A DNA stretch of 64,000 nucleotides from Candidatus Poribacteria bacterium (GCA_022822005.1 JAJECO010000054.1:96108-160107), one strand, 5' to 3'; positions 1-8,148 are shown, numbered from the stretch's first letter. The notes: generated by a model not told the origin, from the letters alone. Numbers and translations are program-made.

Positions 1-940
1 GTCGTCGTGTGTAGATATGCTCTCCTGTTGGTACTTCCAGTAACTTAATGCCTTCCGCCGATCCCACAGCGAGTTTAGTGCTATCCGGTGAGAACACAAC
101 GCACAACATGGAACTTCCAGGTTCCGGTTTCTCTGTAAATGTGGCAGTATTCCGCCCTGTTTCCACATCCCACAGCTTGATCGTTCCACCATTTGCTGAC
201 CCTGAAACCAATAGCTGCCCATCGGGTGAAAACGCGATAGATGAGATTCGTTTTGTACTTTCACTCAATTTTGTGCGCTGCGTGGCGGCGAGGGTGTTGA
301 TGAGTTGTCCTGTTTCGACATCGTAAAGCTTGATAACACCCGACCGCGTCCGCCCAATGGCACTTATACCTGTTCCCGCTAGTATCTTTCCATCAGGCGA
401 GAAGGCGACCTCGAACAATCTGTCATTGTGGAGTATGTCGAGCTGTTGTCTTGTCTCTACATCCCACAATCTACCCGCCCAAGCGAGTTTTGTGCCGTCT
501 GGTGAGAACGCTACAGAGCCGTTTGGACCTTTTTCCACTTGGAGTGTAGCGATGTTTTTTTCTGTCTTTACCTCCCAGAGTTTGAGGGTTCCGGGGAAAT
601 GGAAACCCGATACCGAAGCGAGCTTTGTTCCATCGGGCGAGAACGCCACTGCGGTGACCGCTTCTTTATGCCCGGTCAGCAGTGCAATTTCATCAAACGT
701 TTCTGCATCGTAAAGCCAAACGCCCATGCTGGTCGCCACAGCGAGACGACTCCCATCGGGGGAAAAGGCGATACCTCGATCGTCGTAACTCACTCCGCCT
801 TTTCCCAAACGGGCGATCGCACCATCGGGTAGATTTACCCCCGAATAATCTTGGGTTTGGGCGATGGAAACTGTAGTGATCGTGAATAAAGCGAGGCTGC
901 TCAATAGGATAAATGTAAAACGACATACTTGAGTTTTCAA
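1..940 (-). CDS. Secreted WD40-repeat protein (C-terminus beyond window)
   Basis: The minus-strand frame is open from a TTG at 940 to the window edge without a stop, so the protein is partial. The N-terminus is a hydrophobic signal peptide (LKTQVCRFTFILLSSLALFT, ending near VSIAQ), so it is exported. It is followed by WD40 blades marked by recurring AFSPDGTKLA and KLWDVETG motifs; at least six blades are visible. WD40 propellers are binding scaffolds, and no catalytic residues are expected. The TTG start is supported by an AGGAG about 13 nt upstream, inside the end of the preceding lectin-like gene (stop at 948), which suggests co-transcription and translational coupling. No in-frame ATG lies near the signal peptide. 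Family call is firm; ligand unknown. Confidence 0.85.
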   Translation of the reverse strand, partial: MKTQVCRFTFILLSSLALFTITTVSIAQTQDYSGVNLPDGAIARLGKGGVSYDDRGIAFSPDGSRLAVATSMGVWLYDAETFDEIALLTGHKEAVTAVAFSPDGTKLASVSGFHFPGTLKLWEVKTEKNIATLQVEKGPNGSVAFSPDGTKLAWAGRLWDVETRQQLDILHNDRLFEVAFSPDGKILAGTGISAIGRTRSGVIKLYDVETGQLINTLAATQRTKLSESTKRISSIAFSPDGQLLVSGSANGGTIKLWDVETGRNTATFTEKPEPGSSMLCVVFSPDSTKLAVGSAEGIKLLEVPTGEHIYTRR

Positions 941-947
941 ATTGGGA

Positions 948-2168
948 TTATTTCTCCTTTGTTGGCGTATTGGCGGGCAAATCCTTCATTTCAATGATCG
1001 CCATTTGGATAAACTTCCATGCCGCACCTTCAATGCTAATGTCGGACCACTCGCCATTCAGGGCGTGCCCCATGAAAACGTGATCCTCCTCGCCGCTGCC
1101 GGTGTCCATCGGTTCATGGAGTGTCCAGTTGGTGTAGGTAACCGGCTCGCCGCTTGTCCAACTCCATTCACCCTCTTCTGCAAAGTCGGTTAATCCAATC
1201 CAGTAGGGCTGCCATCCAAAGATTTCCACGAGCCATTTCTGTTCTGCTTCGTCATTAACTGCCACCAGATGTGCATCTTCAGCGACCGCTTGGGTGTTGG
1301 CATCGTCCCAACTTGCGCAATGGATGCTTTTGTAGGCGTGTCCATTTGTGGGATTCACCACCCATACTCCCGCACCCACCCATGGCGAGGTTGACACTTC
1401 TGCGGACGCTTCCACCCGACCATCGGGTGAATCAGGAGAAATTGGTTCACGCTTAAACGTGAAAATCACATCGTCCTTTCTGTCATTCTCCTGAAGCAGG
1501 AACGGCTCCGGGGTTGCCGAAAGTCCCCGGTAGTTCACCGTTACGGTGTAGATCCCCGGCGTCTGCACATATTCCACAAAATAACCTGTATCGTCCGTCC
1601 TTGCGGGGGAACTTGAGCTGCCGCTACCCATCCCGTCAGGAGAACGACGTCGAACCTTGATCTTAACCGAGGCGTTAGCAAGGGGTGTGCCATCGGCGAA
1701 AATAACTTGACCCCGCATACGCATCCGAGGTTTTGCTATGATTTCAACGTTCTTGATGTGTGTGCCCGGCTTGATAGACAAGGCGATCCCATCAGAAATT
1801 GACGCTCTATCTTGATAGATGGTCACCAGCCCAATTCTGACGGATAGTATCTCATAGTCAGGTGTGTCGTGGGGCAAGACGATCAATTGGACTGAGACGG
1901 GAGCGATGTTTGCAATAGAGAATTGCCCCTCTTCATCAGTTTGTGATTCGAGAAAAGAGAGGTATCCTAGGCGCTGCGCCTCATTGATAGGATCAAATGG
2001 CTGAAGGGCTATCGGCAGCCCAGCAATCGGATTTCCATCGACACCAACAATACGACCGGATAGAGTGCTCTTGGCTTCTTGAGCGATGCCGTGTGATAAT
2101 GTCCCCAATAAGAATACTACAATCGTGGTGAGAGATATCAGGTGAAGTCTGAAACATGAAGGGTTCAT
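948..2168 (-). CDS. Secreted carboxypeptidase-regulatory / C-type lectin domain protein
   Basis: A 406-residue exported protein. Residues 1-30 are a signal peptide ending GIAQ. Residues about 35-90 (TLSGRIVGVDGNPIAGLPI) and 150-215 (MRGQVIFADGTPLANASVKI) are two carboxypeptidase-regulatory-like beta-sandwich modules. Residues about 265-395 look like a C-type lectin fold: a WDDANTQAVAEDAHLVAVND segment, the WIGLTD core, WSWTSGEPVTYTNW and NGEWSDI. EPV takes the place of the canonical EPN or QPD sugar and calcium motif, so sugar specificity cannot be assigned. The first module arrangement is shared with the upstream neighbour (2224-3117), which lacks the lectin part. The likely role is extracellular or surface glycan binding; that is inference. 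Confidence 0.85.
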   Translation of the reverse strand: MNPSCFRLHLISLTTIVVFLLGTLSHGIAQEAKSTLSGRIVGVDGNPIAGLPIALQPFDPINEAQRLGYLSFLESQTDEEGQFSIANIAPVSVQLIVLPHDTPDYEILSVRIGLVTIYQDRASISDGIALSIKPGTHIKNVEIIAKPRMRMRGQVIFADGTPLANASVKIKVRRRSPDGMGSGSSSSPARTDDTGYFVEYVQTPGIYTVTVNYRGLSATPEPFLLQENDRKDDVIFTFKREPISPDSPDGRVEASAEVSTSPWVGAGVWVVNPTNGHAYKSIHCASWDDANTQAVAEDAHLVAVNDEAEQKWLVEIFGWQPYWIGLTDFAEEGEWSWTSGEPVTYTNWTLHEPMDTGSGEEDHVFMGHALNGEWSDISIEGAAWKFIQMAIIEMKDLPANTPTKEK

Positions 2169-2223
2169 GGTAAATATCTCCTTTCAGGTGGCTTGGCTAT
2201 GAAAGACTCGGTCAAAACTTGGA

Positions 2224-3117
2224 TTACTTCTCCTCCTCCGACGACTTGGGGGGCAAATCCTCCTGTCCTGTGTTATCCAGTTCCATCCGCTCGGGAAGCG
2301 CCTCGAAGGGAACCGGTTTGCTATCGAGTGTTAAGACCAGATTATCGTATCTTTGGTCAGTTTCAAGGATAAATTCCTCCGAGGTTGCTGAAAGTCCTTG
2401 AAACCTGACCCCAACCGTGTAGAACCCAGACTCACCCACATATTTCACAAAGTAGCCCGCATTATCCGTCCGAGATCCGCCGACCGAACTACCGCTGCCC
2501 CTTCCATCAAGATCGCGCTGTCGCGTACTAGTTCCAATCTCTGCATTGGCAAGCGGTGTGCCATCGGCAAAAACGATTTGCCCCCGAATGCGCATTCGGG
2601 GTTTCACCGTGACCTCAACGTTTTCGAGGTGTGTCCCCGGCTCAACGCCAAACGTAATTCCCCCGAACGGTGGGTGTTTCTCGTAAGGTGGGTAGAAGAT
2701 TATTCCTCCAGTTTCGATAGATAGCACGTCGGCGTCCGGAGCAGGGTGGTATACGTCGGGTGGTAGCATCCCATCCTCCGGTAGATGGGCAGGTTGTGCC
2801 ACAAATTGGATGGGTCCAGATTTGATACCTGTGACGAAAAACCGTCCCGCTTCATCTGTTTGCGATTTGATCAGAGGCACAAAGGCTTCCGGCATAAACT
2901 CTTTTAGTAGAAACGCCGATTCCAGCCTGCCTTCGACAATTGCAAATGGCTGAATCACTATCGGGAGACTAGCAATCGGGTTTCCATTGACATCAACAAC
3001 ACGACCAGATAAGGTACATGTAATGTCTTGAGCGATGGTGTGTGACGCTGCGAATAGTGAGAGTGCTACAATTACGGCGAGAGGTTTGAAATTGGGTCTG
3101 AGGTGTGAACGATTCAT
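2224..3117 (-). CDS. Secreted carboxypeptidase-regulatory-like protein (paralogue without lectin domain)
   Basis: A 297-residue exported protein. Its signal peptide (LAVIVALSLFAASHTIAQ) precedes CTLSGRVVDVNGNPIASLPI and RIRGQIVFADGTPLANAEIG, the same two regulatory-like beta-sandwich modules found in the downstream gene at 948-2168, in the same order and with closely matching wording. The C-terminal lectin domain is missing; the protein ends in an acidic tail (PPKSSEEEK). It is therefore a tandem duplicate that lost, or never gained, the lectin module. An AAAGGAG ribosome binding site lies 8 nt before the ATG. It appears to head a three-gene operon with the lectin protein and the WD40 protein. 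Function unknown; extracellular structural or binding role inferred. Confidence 0.8.
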   Translation of the reverse strand: MNRSHLRPNFKPLAVIVALSLFAASHTIAQDITCTLSGRVVDVNGNPIASLPIVIQPFAIVEGRLESAFLLKEFMPEAFVPLIKSQTDEAGRFFVTGIKSGPIQFVAQPAHLPEDGMLPPDVYHPAPDADVLSIETGGIIFYPPYEKHPPFGGITFGVEPGTHLENVEVTVKPRMRIRGQIVFADGTPLANAEIGTSTRQRDLDGRGSGSSVGGSRTDNAGYFVKYVGESGFYTVGVRFQGLSATSEEFILETDQRYDNLVLTLDSKPVPFEALPERMELDNTGQEDLPPKSSEEEK

Positions 3118-3194
3118 GGTGGGTATCTCCTTTCAACCGGTTGTTGTGGAAGATTGAAGAGTACGACCTACGCAAGGATTGTCAAACGGTTTTT

Positions 3195-3223
3195 ATTATA
3201 CCACGTTATCTAGATGCTGTTGA
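3195..3223 (-). promoter_or_regulatory. Putative sigma-70 promoter for the 3117-1 operon
   Basis: On the minus strand a perfect TATAAT (3195-3200) lies 17 nt downstream of TCAACA (3218-3223), a four-of-six match to TTGACA. It is about 75 nt upstream of the ATG at 3117. Confidence 0.5.
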
Positions 3224-3248
3224 CATTTCAACGGAACCTAAATAAAAT
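3220..3248 (+). promoter_or_regulatory. Divergent plus-strand promoter with no downstream gene
   Basis: TTGACA (3220-3225), 17 nt, TAAAAT (3243-3248) on the plus strand. It overlaps the minus-strand promoter and would transcribe the non-coding stretch 3255-3738 towards the 3' end of hmuV, antisense to it. No open reading frame with coding character follows. Confidence 0.4.
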
Positions 3249-3260
3249 CTGACAGGAATC

Positions 3261-3639
3261 GTTGCCAAACGAAATTCACTTGGCGCGTCATCCACGAGCA
3301 ATTTAGATGCCACAATTATTTGACGGGTGTGCATCATTATTGTCTGAATCAGGTTTCTTAATCCCGATTTATCGGGGATAGAAATCGGAACGTGAAACGG
3401 GACTATTTTAGGATGGGACAGGGTGCATTTAGCCCCAGCGGGGCGATATGTTTATAGCATACCGATAGCCCCATACCCCAAAGCCCCAGCGGGGCGACAG
3501 GTGCCATTTGTCTGAATCGCTCCTTCTCTGGGTGACTTTGCGCTTGACTTTGACATCAGCTATGATTGCGAAGGGAGGGTTGTGTTCAGGAGGAGTTTGT
3601 CGGAACTGTGCAACACTGTTGTTGCAGAAATGCTACACC
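3261..3639 (+). repeat. Dispersed non-coding element, copy 1 (partner at 33605-33833)
   Basis: This gene-free stretch shares ordered blocks with 33605-33833: ACGAAATTCACT, then AGCAATTTAGATGCC, then a CTCT-G-GTGA-TTTG block, and TTGCA-AAATGCTACACC at the end. The middle of this copy is longer and carries two AGCCCCAGCGGGGCGA hairpins (3431-3446 and about 3482-3497). Copies sit between minus-strand genes in both places. No coding potential is evident; I read it as a decayed intergenic repeat. Confidence 0.55.
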
Positions 3640-3701
3640 GGTACTTGGAATGGGCGAGCCAACTTCAACTATATTGATGAGGGGGCCACAATCCTCCGTA
3701 G

Positions 3702-3720
3702 GGGTTGGGGCTCCCAACCC
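3702..3720. repeat. Perfect 8-bp hairpin downstream of hmuV
   Basis: GGGTTGGG-GCT-CCCAACCC lies 19 nt past the hmuV stop. It has no T-run on the minus strand and only TTTG on the plus strand, so it is more likely a dispersed palindrome or a 3' stabilising stem than a proper intrinsic terminator. Confidence 0.4.
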
Positions 3721-3738
3721 TTTGTTCGTACCTCTGTA

Positions 3739-4554
3739 TCAAGTTTCCAAAATCGACGTTTGGGTGTTGGGATACGAATTAGGCCTCGAATCAGAAGAAA
3801 GTGGCACGACAACCAATTGTCCGCTCGAAAGTTGCATCACTTCAAAGGGTACATCGTAGACCGCCTCCAACTGTTGCGCTGTAAAAATGAATTCGGGAGT
3901 TCCAACAGCGATAGGGTTTCCTTCCCGCAACATGAGCACCTGATCTGCGTACATTGACGCTAGATTTAGGTCGTGAATTGCGGCAATGACCGTTCTTCCG
4001 GACTGCGCGATCGACTGGCACAAGCGGAGAGTTTGGACCTGATGTCGAGGGTCGAGATGATTTGTCGGTTCGTCCAACAGGAATATCCTCGGTTCTTGTG
4101 CAAGGATACGGGCAAGATCAACGCGAGACGCCTCGCCACCCGACAGTGTTGGATAAAGGCGTTCAGCGAACATCTCGGCTTGCACCTGTTTCATCGCTTC
4201 CTGTGCAATTACTAAATCTGTGGCGCTTTCTTTCGCGCCGTTGAGGTGTGGATGACGGCCGAGCAGGACAATCTCCGAGGCACGGAATGGGAAGTTGACA
4301 TCTCGTTTCTGTTGGAGATAAGCGCGTTTCCGAGCCAATTCTCTTGGTGGATACTCGCTGATCGATTCGCCGAAAAATCGGATCCACCCGGTTGTCGGTG
4401 CAAGTTCGCCGGAGATAAGGCGTAAGAGTGTCGATTTGCCCGCGCCATTTGGTCCGACGAAAATCCAAAACTGTCCCGCTTCAATTTTCAGGTCAATGTT
4501 GCGGACAAGCCATTTCTGACCGATGCGATACCCAACCCGTTCCAATTCAACCAT
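3739..4554 (-). CDS. hmuV: Heme ABC transporter ATP-binding protein
   Basis: A 271-residue cytoplasmic ATPase of the FepC/BtuD/HmuV family that powers heme import through the FecCD-type permease encoded just upstream. Visible motifs: Walker A GPNGAGKST near residue 36, Q-loop around YLQQKRD, ABC signature LSGGEASRVDLARIL near 137, Walker B RIFLLDEPTNHLD near 157 and the switch histidine in IAAIHDLNLA. Its ATG lies within the last codons of hmuU (8-bp overlap), the usual arrangement for coupled transporter subunits. Substrate assignment as heme rests on the neighbouring HmuY and HmuT genes; a siderophore or cobalamin ATPase would look alike in isolation. Confidence 0.93.
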   Translation of the reverse strand: MVELERVGYRIGQKWLVRNIDLKIEAGQFWIFVGPNGAGKSTLLRLISGELAPTTGWIRFFGESISEYPPRELARKRAYLQQKRDVNFPFRASEIVLLGRHPHLNGAKESATDLVIAQEAMKQVQAEMFAERLYPTLSGGEASRVDLARILAQEPRIFLLDEPTNHLDPRHQVQTLRLCQSIAQSGRTVIAAIHDLNLASMYADQVLMLREGNPIAVGTPEFIFTAQQLEAVYDVPFEVMQLSSGQLVVVPLSSDSRPNSYPNTQTSILET

Positions 4555-5545
4555 ACACCACCTCTTTCTTGAATCTCATCAACAGCCACAGGAAAAATGG
4601 TCCCCCAAGCAACGCAGTGACAACACCGACGGGCAGTTCGGCGGGGACTGCAACGGTTCGGGCAAAAAGATCTGCCAAAACAAGTAGGATTGCACCTCCC
4701 AACGCTGAACCGGGCAACAGATACCGGTGATCGGCACCGCCCATGAGACGGAGTAGATGCGGTACGACGAGTCCTACGAAACCGATGCCACCCGCCGCTG
4801 ACACGGCGGCACCAACGGTCAACGCTACCCCAAAGATTGCCCATCTCTTCAATGATTCGGTCGAAACACCGAGATGGTACGCCTCCGATTCACCCAAGCT
4901 CATCGCGTTGAGCGCACGAGCGAGACGGAACAACACGACTGCTCCGATGGTTGCAATTGGAAGCGTGACGGTAACTACGCGCCATGTTGCTCCTCCGAAG
5001 CCGCCGAGCAGCCAGAAGGTAAGGCTTCGAAGTTGTTCTTCGTCGGCGAGGAATGTCATCAAGCCGATGCCTGCACCAGCAAAGCTATTGAGTGCTATCC
5101 CGGCGAGTAGGAGAGTTACGGTGAGAACCTGTCCTTGCGTTTGAGCGATTTTCCAGACGCCAATCGTCACGAGCACTCCTCCGGTGAATGCTGCGACCGG
5201 TACGCCCCAGATACTCAAAAATCCGCCGCCGATTAGCACAATCCAGATTGCTGCGCCGAGGCCTGCGCCCGCCGTTACCCCGATTAACCCGGGATCCGCC
5301 AGTGGATTGCGGAAGATGCCCTGCAGGGTCGCACCGGAGATGGCTAAAACCGATCCGACGATTGCGGATAAGAGAACACGAGGAAATCGGACATAGAGGA
5401 GGACTTCAAACCCATCTTTATGGAAAAGCAGTATGTGGGGGATATGCCACGGCAGGATCTGATATGCTCCTACACCCGCTGCGACGCAAAGCGAAATTGG
5501 GAGTGAAATACCGAGGATAAGAAGGATTTTGGCTCGATTTGGCAC
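4547..5545 (-). CDS. hmuU: Heme ABC transporter permease (FecCD family)
   Basis: A 332-residue inner-membrane permease with about ten hydrophobic helices. It carries the FecCD landmarks RFPRVLLSAIVGSVLAISGA and LQGIFRNPLADPGLIGVTAGAGLGA near residues 55-105, and AAGGIGFVGLVVPHLLRLM near 250, the cytoplasmic coupling region that contacts the ATPase. It begins at a GTG with GGTGA a few nucleotides before it. It lies between hmuT (51 bp upstream) and hmuV (overlapping 8 bp), completing an HmuTUV importer. Length is typical of the family (320-350 residues). Confidence 0.93.
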   Translation of the reverse strand: MPNRAKILLILGISLPISLCVAAGVGAYQILPWHIPHILLFHKDGFEVLLYVRFPRVLLSAIVGSVLAISGATLQGIFRNPLADPGLIGVTAGAGLGAAIWIVLIGGGFLSIWGVPVAAFTGGVLVTIGVWKIAQTQGQVLTVTLLLAGIALNSFAGAGIGLMTFLADEEQLRSLTFWLLGGFGGATWRVVTVTLPIATIGAVVLFRLARALNAMSLGESEAYHLGVSTESLKRWAIFGVALTVGAAVSAAGGIGFVGLVVPHLLRLMGGADHRYLLPGSALGGAILLVLADLFARTVAVPAELPVGVVTALLGGPFFLWLLMRFKKEVVYG

Positions 5546-5596
5546 TATTCACCGATCGCTACACAATGCGTTATGATTGGTTGTAAACTGGGGAGG

Positions 5597-6514
5597 TTAT
5601 TCCCCCTTTGCAATGAAATGTCCCTCAGATTCATAGATGCCGCGAAATAGATCGAGGGCGGCTTTGCCACAACGGGGACCAAATCCCGACAGATACAATC
5701 CATCCATAGCAACCACTCGCTTATTCCGCCCTGCGGGTGTTTGTGCCAAACCGGGGACTTTAAGCAGCCCTTCGACGCCACCGATCGATTTCAATCCTGA
5801 TTCAAACAGTACGTACACATCCGGCTGCGCGGCGATAACTGCCTCCGCTGTCATCGGCTTAGTGCCTTTGATTTCTCCTGCGGCATTGGCTGCGCCGACG
5901 AGTTCAAGCATCGCGCCAGGACCCGAATCTGTGCCGAGAACAAAGGCGGTTTGTGGTCCTCTTAGGTAGAGAAACAACGCTTTGAGTTTTGCTAGATTCT
6001 GTTGATCAGTGAGTTTTGATTTTAGCGTTTCGATGTCCTTATCTAAGGTTGAGATTAATGCAGTTGCTTGTTCCTCGCGACCCACCGCCTTCCCGATTAT
6101 GCGGAGACGTTGCTTGGCTTCGTCAAAAGTTCTCGGTTCTTTAAACAGCATCACTGTTACGCCCGCCATGCGTAGCTGCTCGATGACTTGAGGTGGTTTC
6201 ACGTCCGATCGCCCAATCACCAGCGTTGGTTTCAAGGAAAGGATACCCTCAGCGTTGAGCCGGTACTGATACCCGACCGACGGTAACGTCTCTTTGGCAT
6301 GTTTTGGATAGGTGGAAGAGGCATCGCAGCCGACAACATTTGCACCTATATCGAGTGCAAAGAGAATCTCAGTAATGCTGCCGTTGAGGGAAACGATGCG
6401 CTCGGCTGAGTGAATAATAATAGTTTCGCCGCTCGCGTCGGTTACCTCGACAGGTTGCGCTATGGCGATTGATGCAGCCAGACAGAACAGTATTGCGAGT
6501 TGTTGTATTTTCAT
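5597..6514 (-). CDS. hmuT: Heme ABC transporter periplasmic binding protein
   Basis: A 305-residue periplasmic binding protein. I start it at the ATG giving MKIQQLAILFCLAASIAIAQ, a clean signal peptide preceded by AAGGAG 7 nt upstream, rather than at the ATG ten codons earlier. The mature protein shows the TroA/HmuT class III fold: ERIVSLNGSITEILFALD near residue 35, TYPKHAKETLPSVGYQY, ILSLKPTLVIG, and the long backbone helix between lobes. Conserved tyrosines in the SVGYQY region could ligate heme. It hands heme from the periplasm to HmuUV. A dyad that resembles a terminator separates it from hmuY upstream. Confidence 0.9.
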   Translation of the reverse strand: MKIQQLAILFCLAASIAIAQPVEVTDASGETIIIHSAERIVSLNGSITEILFALDIGANVVGCDASSTYPKHAKETLPSVGYQYRLNAEGILSLKPTLVIGRSDVKPPQVIEQLRMAGVTVMLFKEPRTFDEAKQRLRIIGKAVGREEQATALISTLDKDIETLKSKLTDQQNLAKLKALFLYLRGPQTAFVLGTDSGPGAMLELVGAANAAGEIKGTKPMTAEAVIAAQPDVYVLFESGLKSIGGVEGLLKVPGLAQTPAGRNKRVVAMDGLYLSGFGPRCGKAALDLFRGIYESEGHFIAKGE

Positions 6515-6579
6515 TGTTGGCTCCTTGTGTTGGAAACGGAACATTGAAATTGGTCGCTTATGTCAGGAGAAGATAAAAA

Positions 6580-6612
6580 GAAACCGAGTTTCTTCTGGAA
6601 AAACTCGGTTTC
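6580..6612 (-). terminator. Terminator-like stem-loop between hmuY and hmuT
   Basis: A 12-bp perfect stem (GAAACCGAGTTT paired with AAACTCGGTTTC) with a 9-nt loop. In the minus-strand direction it is followed by CTTTTTATCTT. It lies inside the heme operon, 53 bp after the hmuY stop, so it could reduce hmuTUV expression relative to hmuY. The core AAACCGAGTT also occurs at about 25830 and 33687, so it may instead be a dispersed repeat. Confidence 0.55.
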
Positions 6613-6664
6613 TTCCGGAGAGGTAGGAGACACAGCAGCCTCTCGCAGCAGCACGAATTATTCG

Positions 6665-7339
6665 TCAGAAATTGCGGCTTCCATCGGGCTGATGGATGTA
6701 TTCAAAGGTTATAAAACCGCCATCCTTTCTGTTTTCATTGTCTTTGTAGTAGCCGATGAAGTGCACCTTCGCAAATGTACCATCCGCCGCTTGAATCACA
6801 AACACCCGTTGCTCCAGTGGCAAAACCCAATGATTGGGTGGTCCGGTGTAGATATACCACCCCTCCTCACTCGCTGCAACGATAGCGAGATTCGCGTCTG
6901 AATCGGCGGCGTACCCATCTGCGGGTGCTTCTTTCACCCCTTCTAACTCCACATCTTTGAGCATCACAGCAGCGCCCTTTCCTGGGCCACTTATACCGCC
7001 ATTGAGTTTCACCTTCGTCCTTTGGAATCCGAGATCCCAATCCATTGAATTAAGTGGATCTGCAACTTCAACGGTATCGCCTGTGGTGAAGGAGAAATAC
7101 GCCCATGCCTCTCTGCTGGTAGCATCAATGGTGAAGCTGATAACATCGAGTTGTGGTGTGACTTCGGCGGGAGATTGATTAGTCGATGGTAGGGTTGTAT
7201 CTGTGGGAGGTTGTTCCGTAAGCGGTTGCTCAAGTGTCTCGTCGTCATCATTACCGCAACCGGTAAACAGAACAGTCCCAATAAACAGAATTGACCAGAT
7301 AATGAGTCGCCAAGTAGCGAACTTTCTAAAGGTTTTCAT
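6665..7339 (-). CDS. hmuY: HmuY-family heme-binding lipoprotein
   Basis: A 224-residue lipoprotein. Its lipobox is LFTGC at residues 24-28, followed by an acidic GNDDDETLE linker and a Pro/Thr-rich spacer, then an HmuY-type beta domain: SFTIDATSREAWAYFSF, VADPLNSMDWDLGFQRT, GGISGPGKGAAV, VFVIQAADGTFAKVHFIGYY and the terminal GGFITFEYIHQPDG. HmuY proteins are outer-membrane hemophores that take heme from host proteins and pass it to a TonB receptor. The start has a canonical AGGAGG 6 nt before the ATG. It is encoded between the receptor and the HmuTUV importer, as expected. Which residues ligate heme cannot be settled by eye. Confidence 0.88.
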   Translation of the reverse strand: MKTFRKFATWRLIIWSILFIGTVLFTGCGNDDDETLEQPLTEQPPTDTTLPSTNQSPAEVTPQLDVISFTIDATSREAWAYFSFTTGDTVEVADPLNSMDWDLGFQRTKVKLNGGISGPGKGAAVMLKDVELEGVKEAPADGYAADSDANLAIVAASEEGWYIYTGPPNHWVLPLEQRVFVIQAADGTFAKVHFIGYYKDNENRKDGGFITFEYIHQPDGSRNF

Positions 7340-7372
7340 TATATCCTCCTACTGAGTACTTGAAATGATGGG

Positions 7373-7588
7373 TTAGACAGTGATCGGCTGATCCCTGTCG
7401 TTTAAAGACTTTGTGTTTTCTTCGTTGATGGTCAACATAGCTTCAGCGATAGTGCCGGCAACTTGGTAGAAATCTTCTGGAGGCATCGCAATATCGATAC
7501 CCCGGTATTTGAAGTGAATGTGCCCCTCAAGGCATTGGTAGACAGCGCATATGTTGTTGCTTGACAAAGACTCTTTTGTGTAATTCAT
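7373..7588 (-). CDS. Small conserved-looking protein in heme operon
   Basis: A 71-residue soluble protein without signal peptide. An AAGGAAA ribosome binding site lies 5-6 nt before the ATG. The centre reads CLEGHIHFKYRGIDIAMPPEDF followed by an amphipathic helix (QVAGTIAEAMLTI). The pattern of a Cys/His pair, a short beta-hairpin and a PEDF helix cap is reminiscent of small uncharacterised proteins found beside heme and siderophore genes, but I cannot name a family with certainty. It is located between the CcsA-like gene and hmuY, in the same direction and closely spaced, which supports a role in heme handling. The Cys-Leu-Glu-Gly-His motif could bind heme or metal; this is speculation. Confidence 0.7.
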   Translation of the reverse strand: MNYTKESLSSNNICAVYQCLEGHIHFKYRGIDIAMPPEDFYQVAGTIAEAMLTINEENTKSLNDRDQPITV

Positions 7589-7641
7589 TTGGTTTCCTTT
7601 CTTGATAGGGTTCAGTGATGTAGGAAAGAATCAACTTTCTA

Positions 7642-8148
7642 TTACCACTGGAAGGATGCGTATAGAAATAGTAGGATTGAAAAACAGGTGATTGAGACAT
7701 AAGCCGACTTTCTTCCACGTCGGCATAGTGCAAATCGGACGAACAGCTGCAGCAGATAGACCAACCACACACAACGCGCGACTGATATTTGTTGCTCCCA
7801 ATCGCTGTGATAATTGTTGTGCAATAGAAAAGCGGTTAGCAATCCGAAGCCCGACAGTGAGACACCAATGATCACACTCTGATAGCAGAATGTGTCTAAG
7901 CGCTCAAGTGCCGGCAGGTGGTAAAATGCCAATAGAAATCGTTTCTGTTTAAGCTGGACCTCTTGGAAGAGGTAAACTAATGATGACGCACACGCACATG
8001 CAAAAGCACCAGCTGCGAGCAGAAGTGCCTGTGAATACAACAACAGGCATAACCGTTGCAATAGGGGCGTGAATGACATCAACGTCCCAGTGAAAAGTAT
8101 CGAAGTAAAACCGACTACCCCTAAGAGATGTGCTCTGCTGAGTTCCAT
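7642..8148 (-). CDS. CcsA/HemX-like cytochrome c assembly-type membrane protein, short
   Basis: A 168-residue integral membrane protein with about five hydrophobic segments. The second half resembles the C-terminal part of HemX/CcsA/CcmC-family heme-handling proteins: FYHLPALERLDTFCYQSVIIG followed by a glycine-rich helix, a WLVYLLQLFVRF helix, CRRGRKSAYVSITCFSILLFLY and a final aromatic. Those families are usually larger (220-300 residues) and carry a periplasmic tryptophan-rich WGxxWxWD loop. Here that loop is reduced to NNYHSDWEQQISVARC, so it is a short, divergent member. Its position just after the heme receptor suggests a heme-relay or heme-export role in the inner membrane. Start codon support is modest (purine-rich AGAAGAAAAG). 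Confidence 0.65.
   Translation of the reverse strand: MELSRAHLLGVVGFTSILFTGTLMSFTPLLQRLCLLLYSQALLLAAGAFACACASSLVYLFQEVQLKQKRFLLAFYHLPALERLDTFCYQSVIIGVSLSGFGLLTAFLLHNNYHSDWEQQISVARCVWLVYLLQLFVRFALCRRGRKSAYVSITCFSILLFLYASFQW

Noticed and set aside
48..876. Plus-strand frames opposite the WD40 gene
   Set aside because: They are reverse-strand shadows; the minus frame has signal peptide and WD40 repeats.
3431..3497. Two AGCCCCAGCGGGGCGA units as a mini CRISPR
   Set aside because: Only two copies, hairpin form typical of dispersed intergenic repeats, no cas genes.
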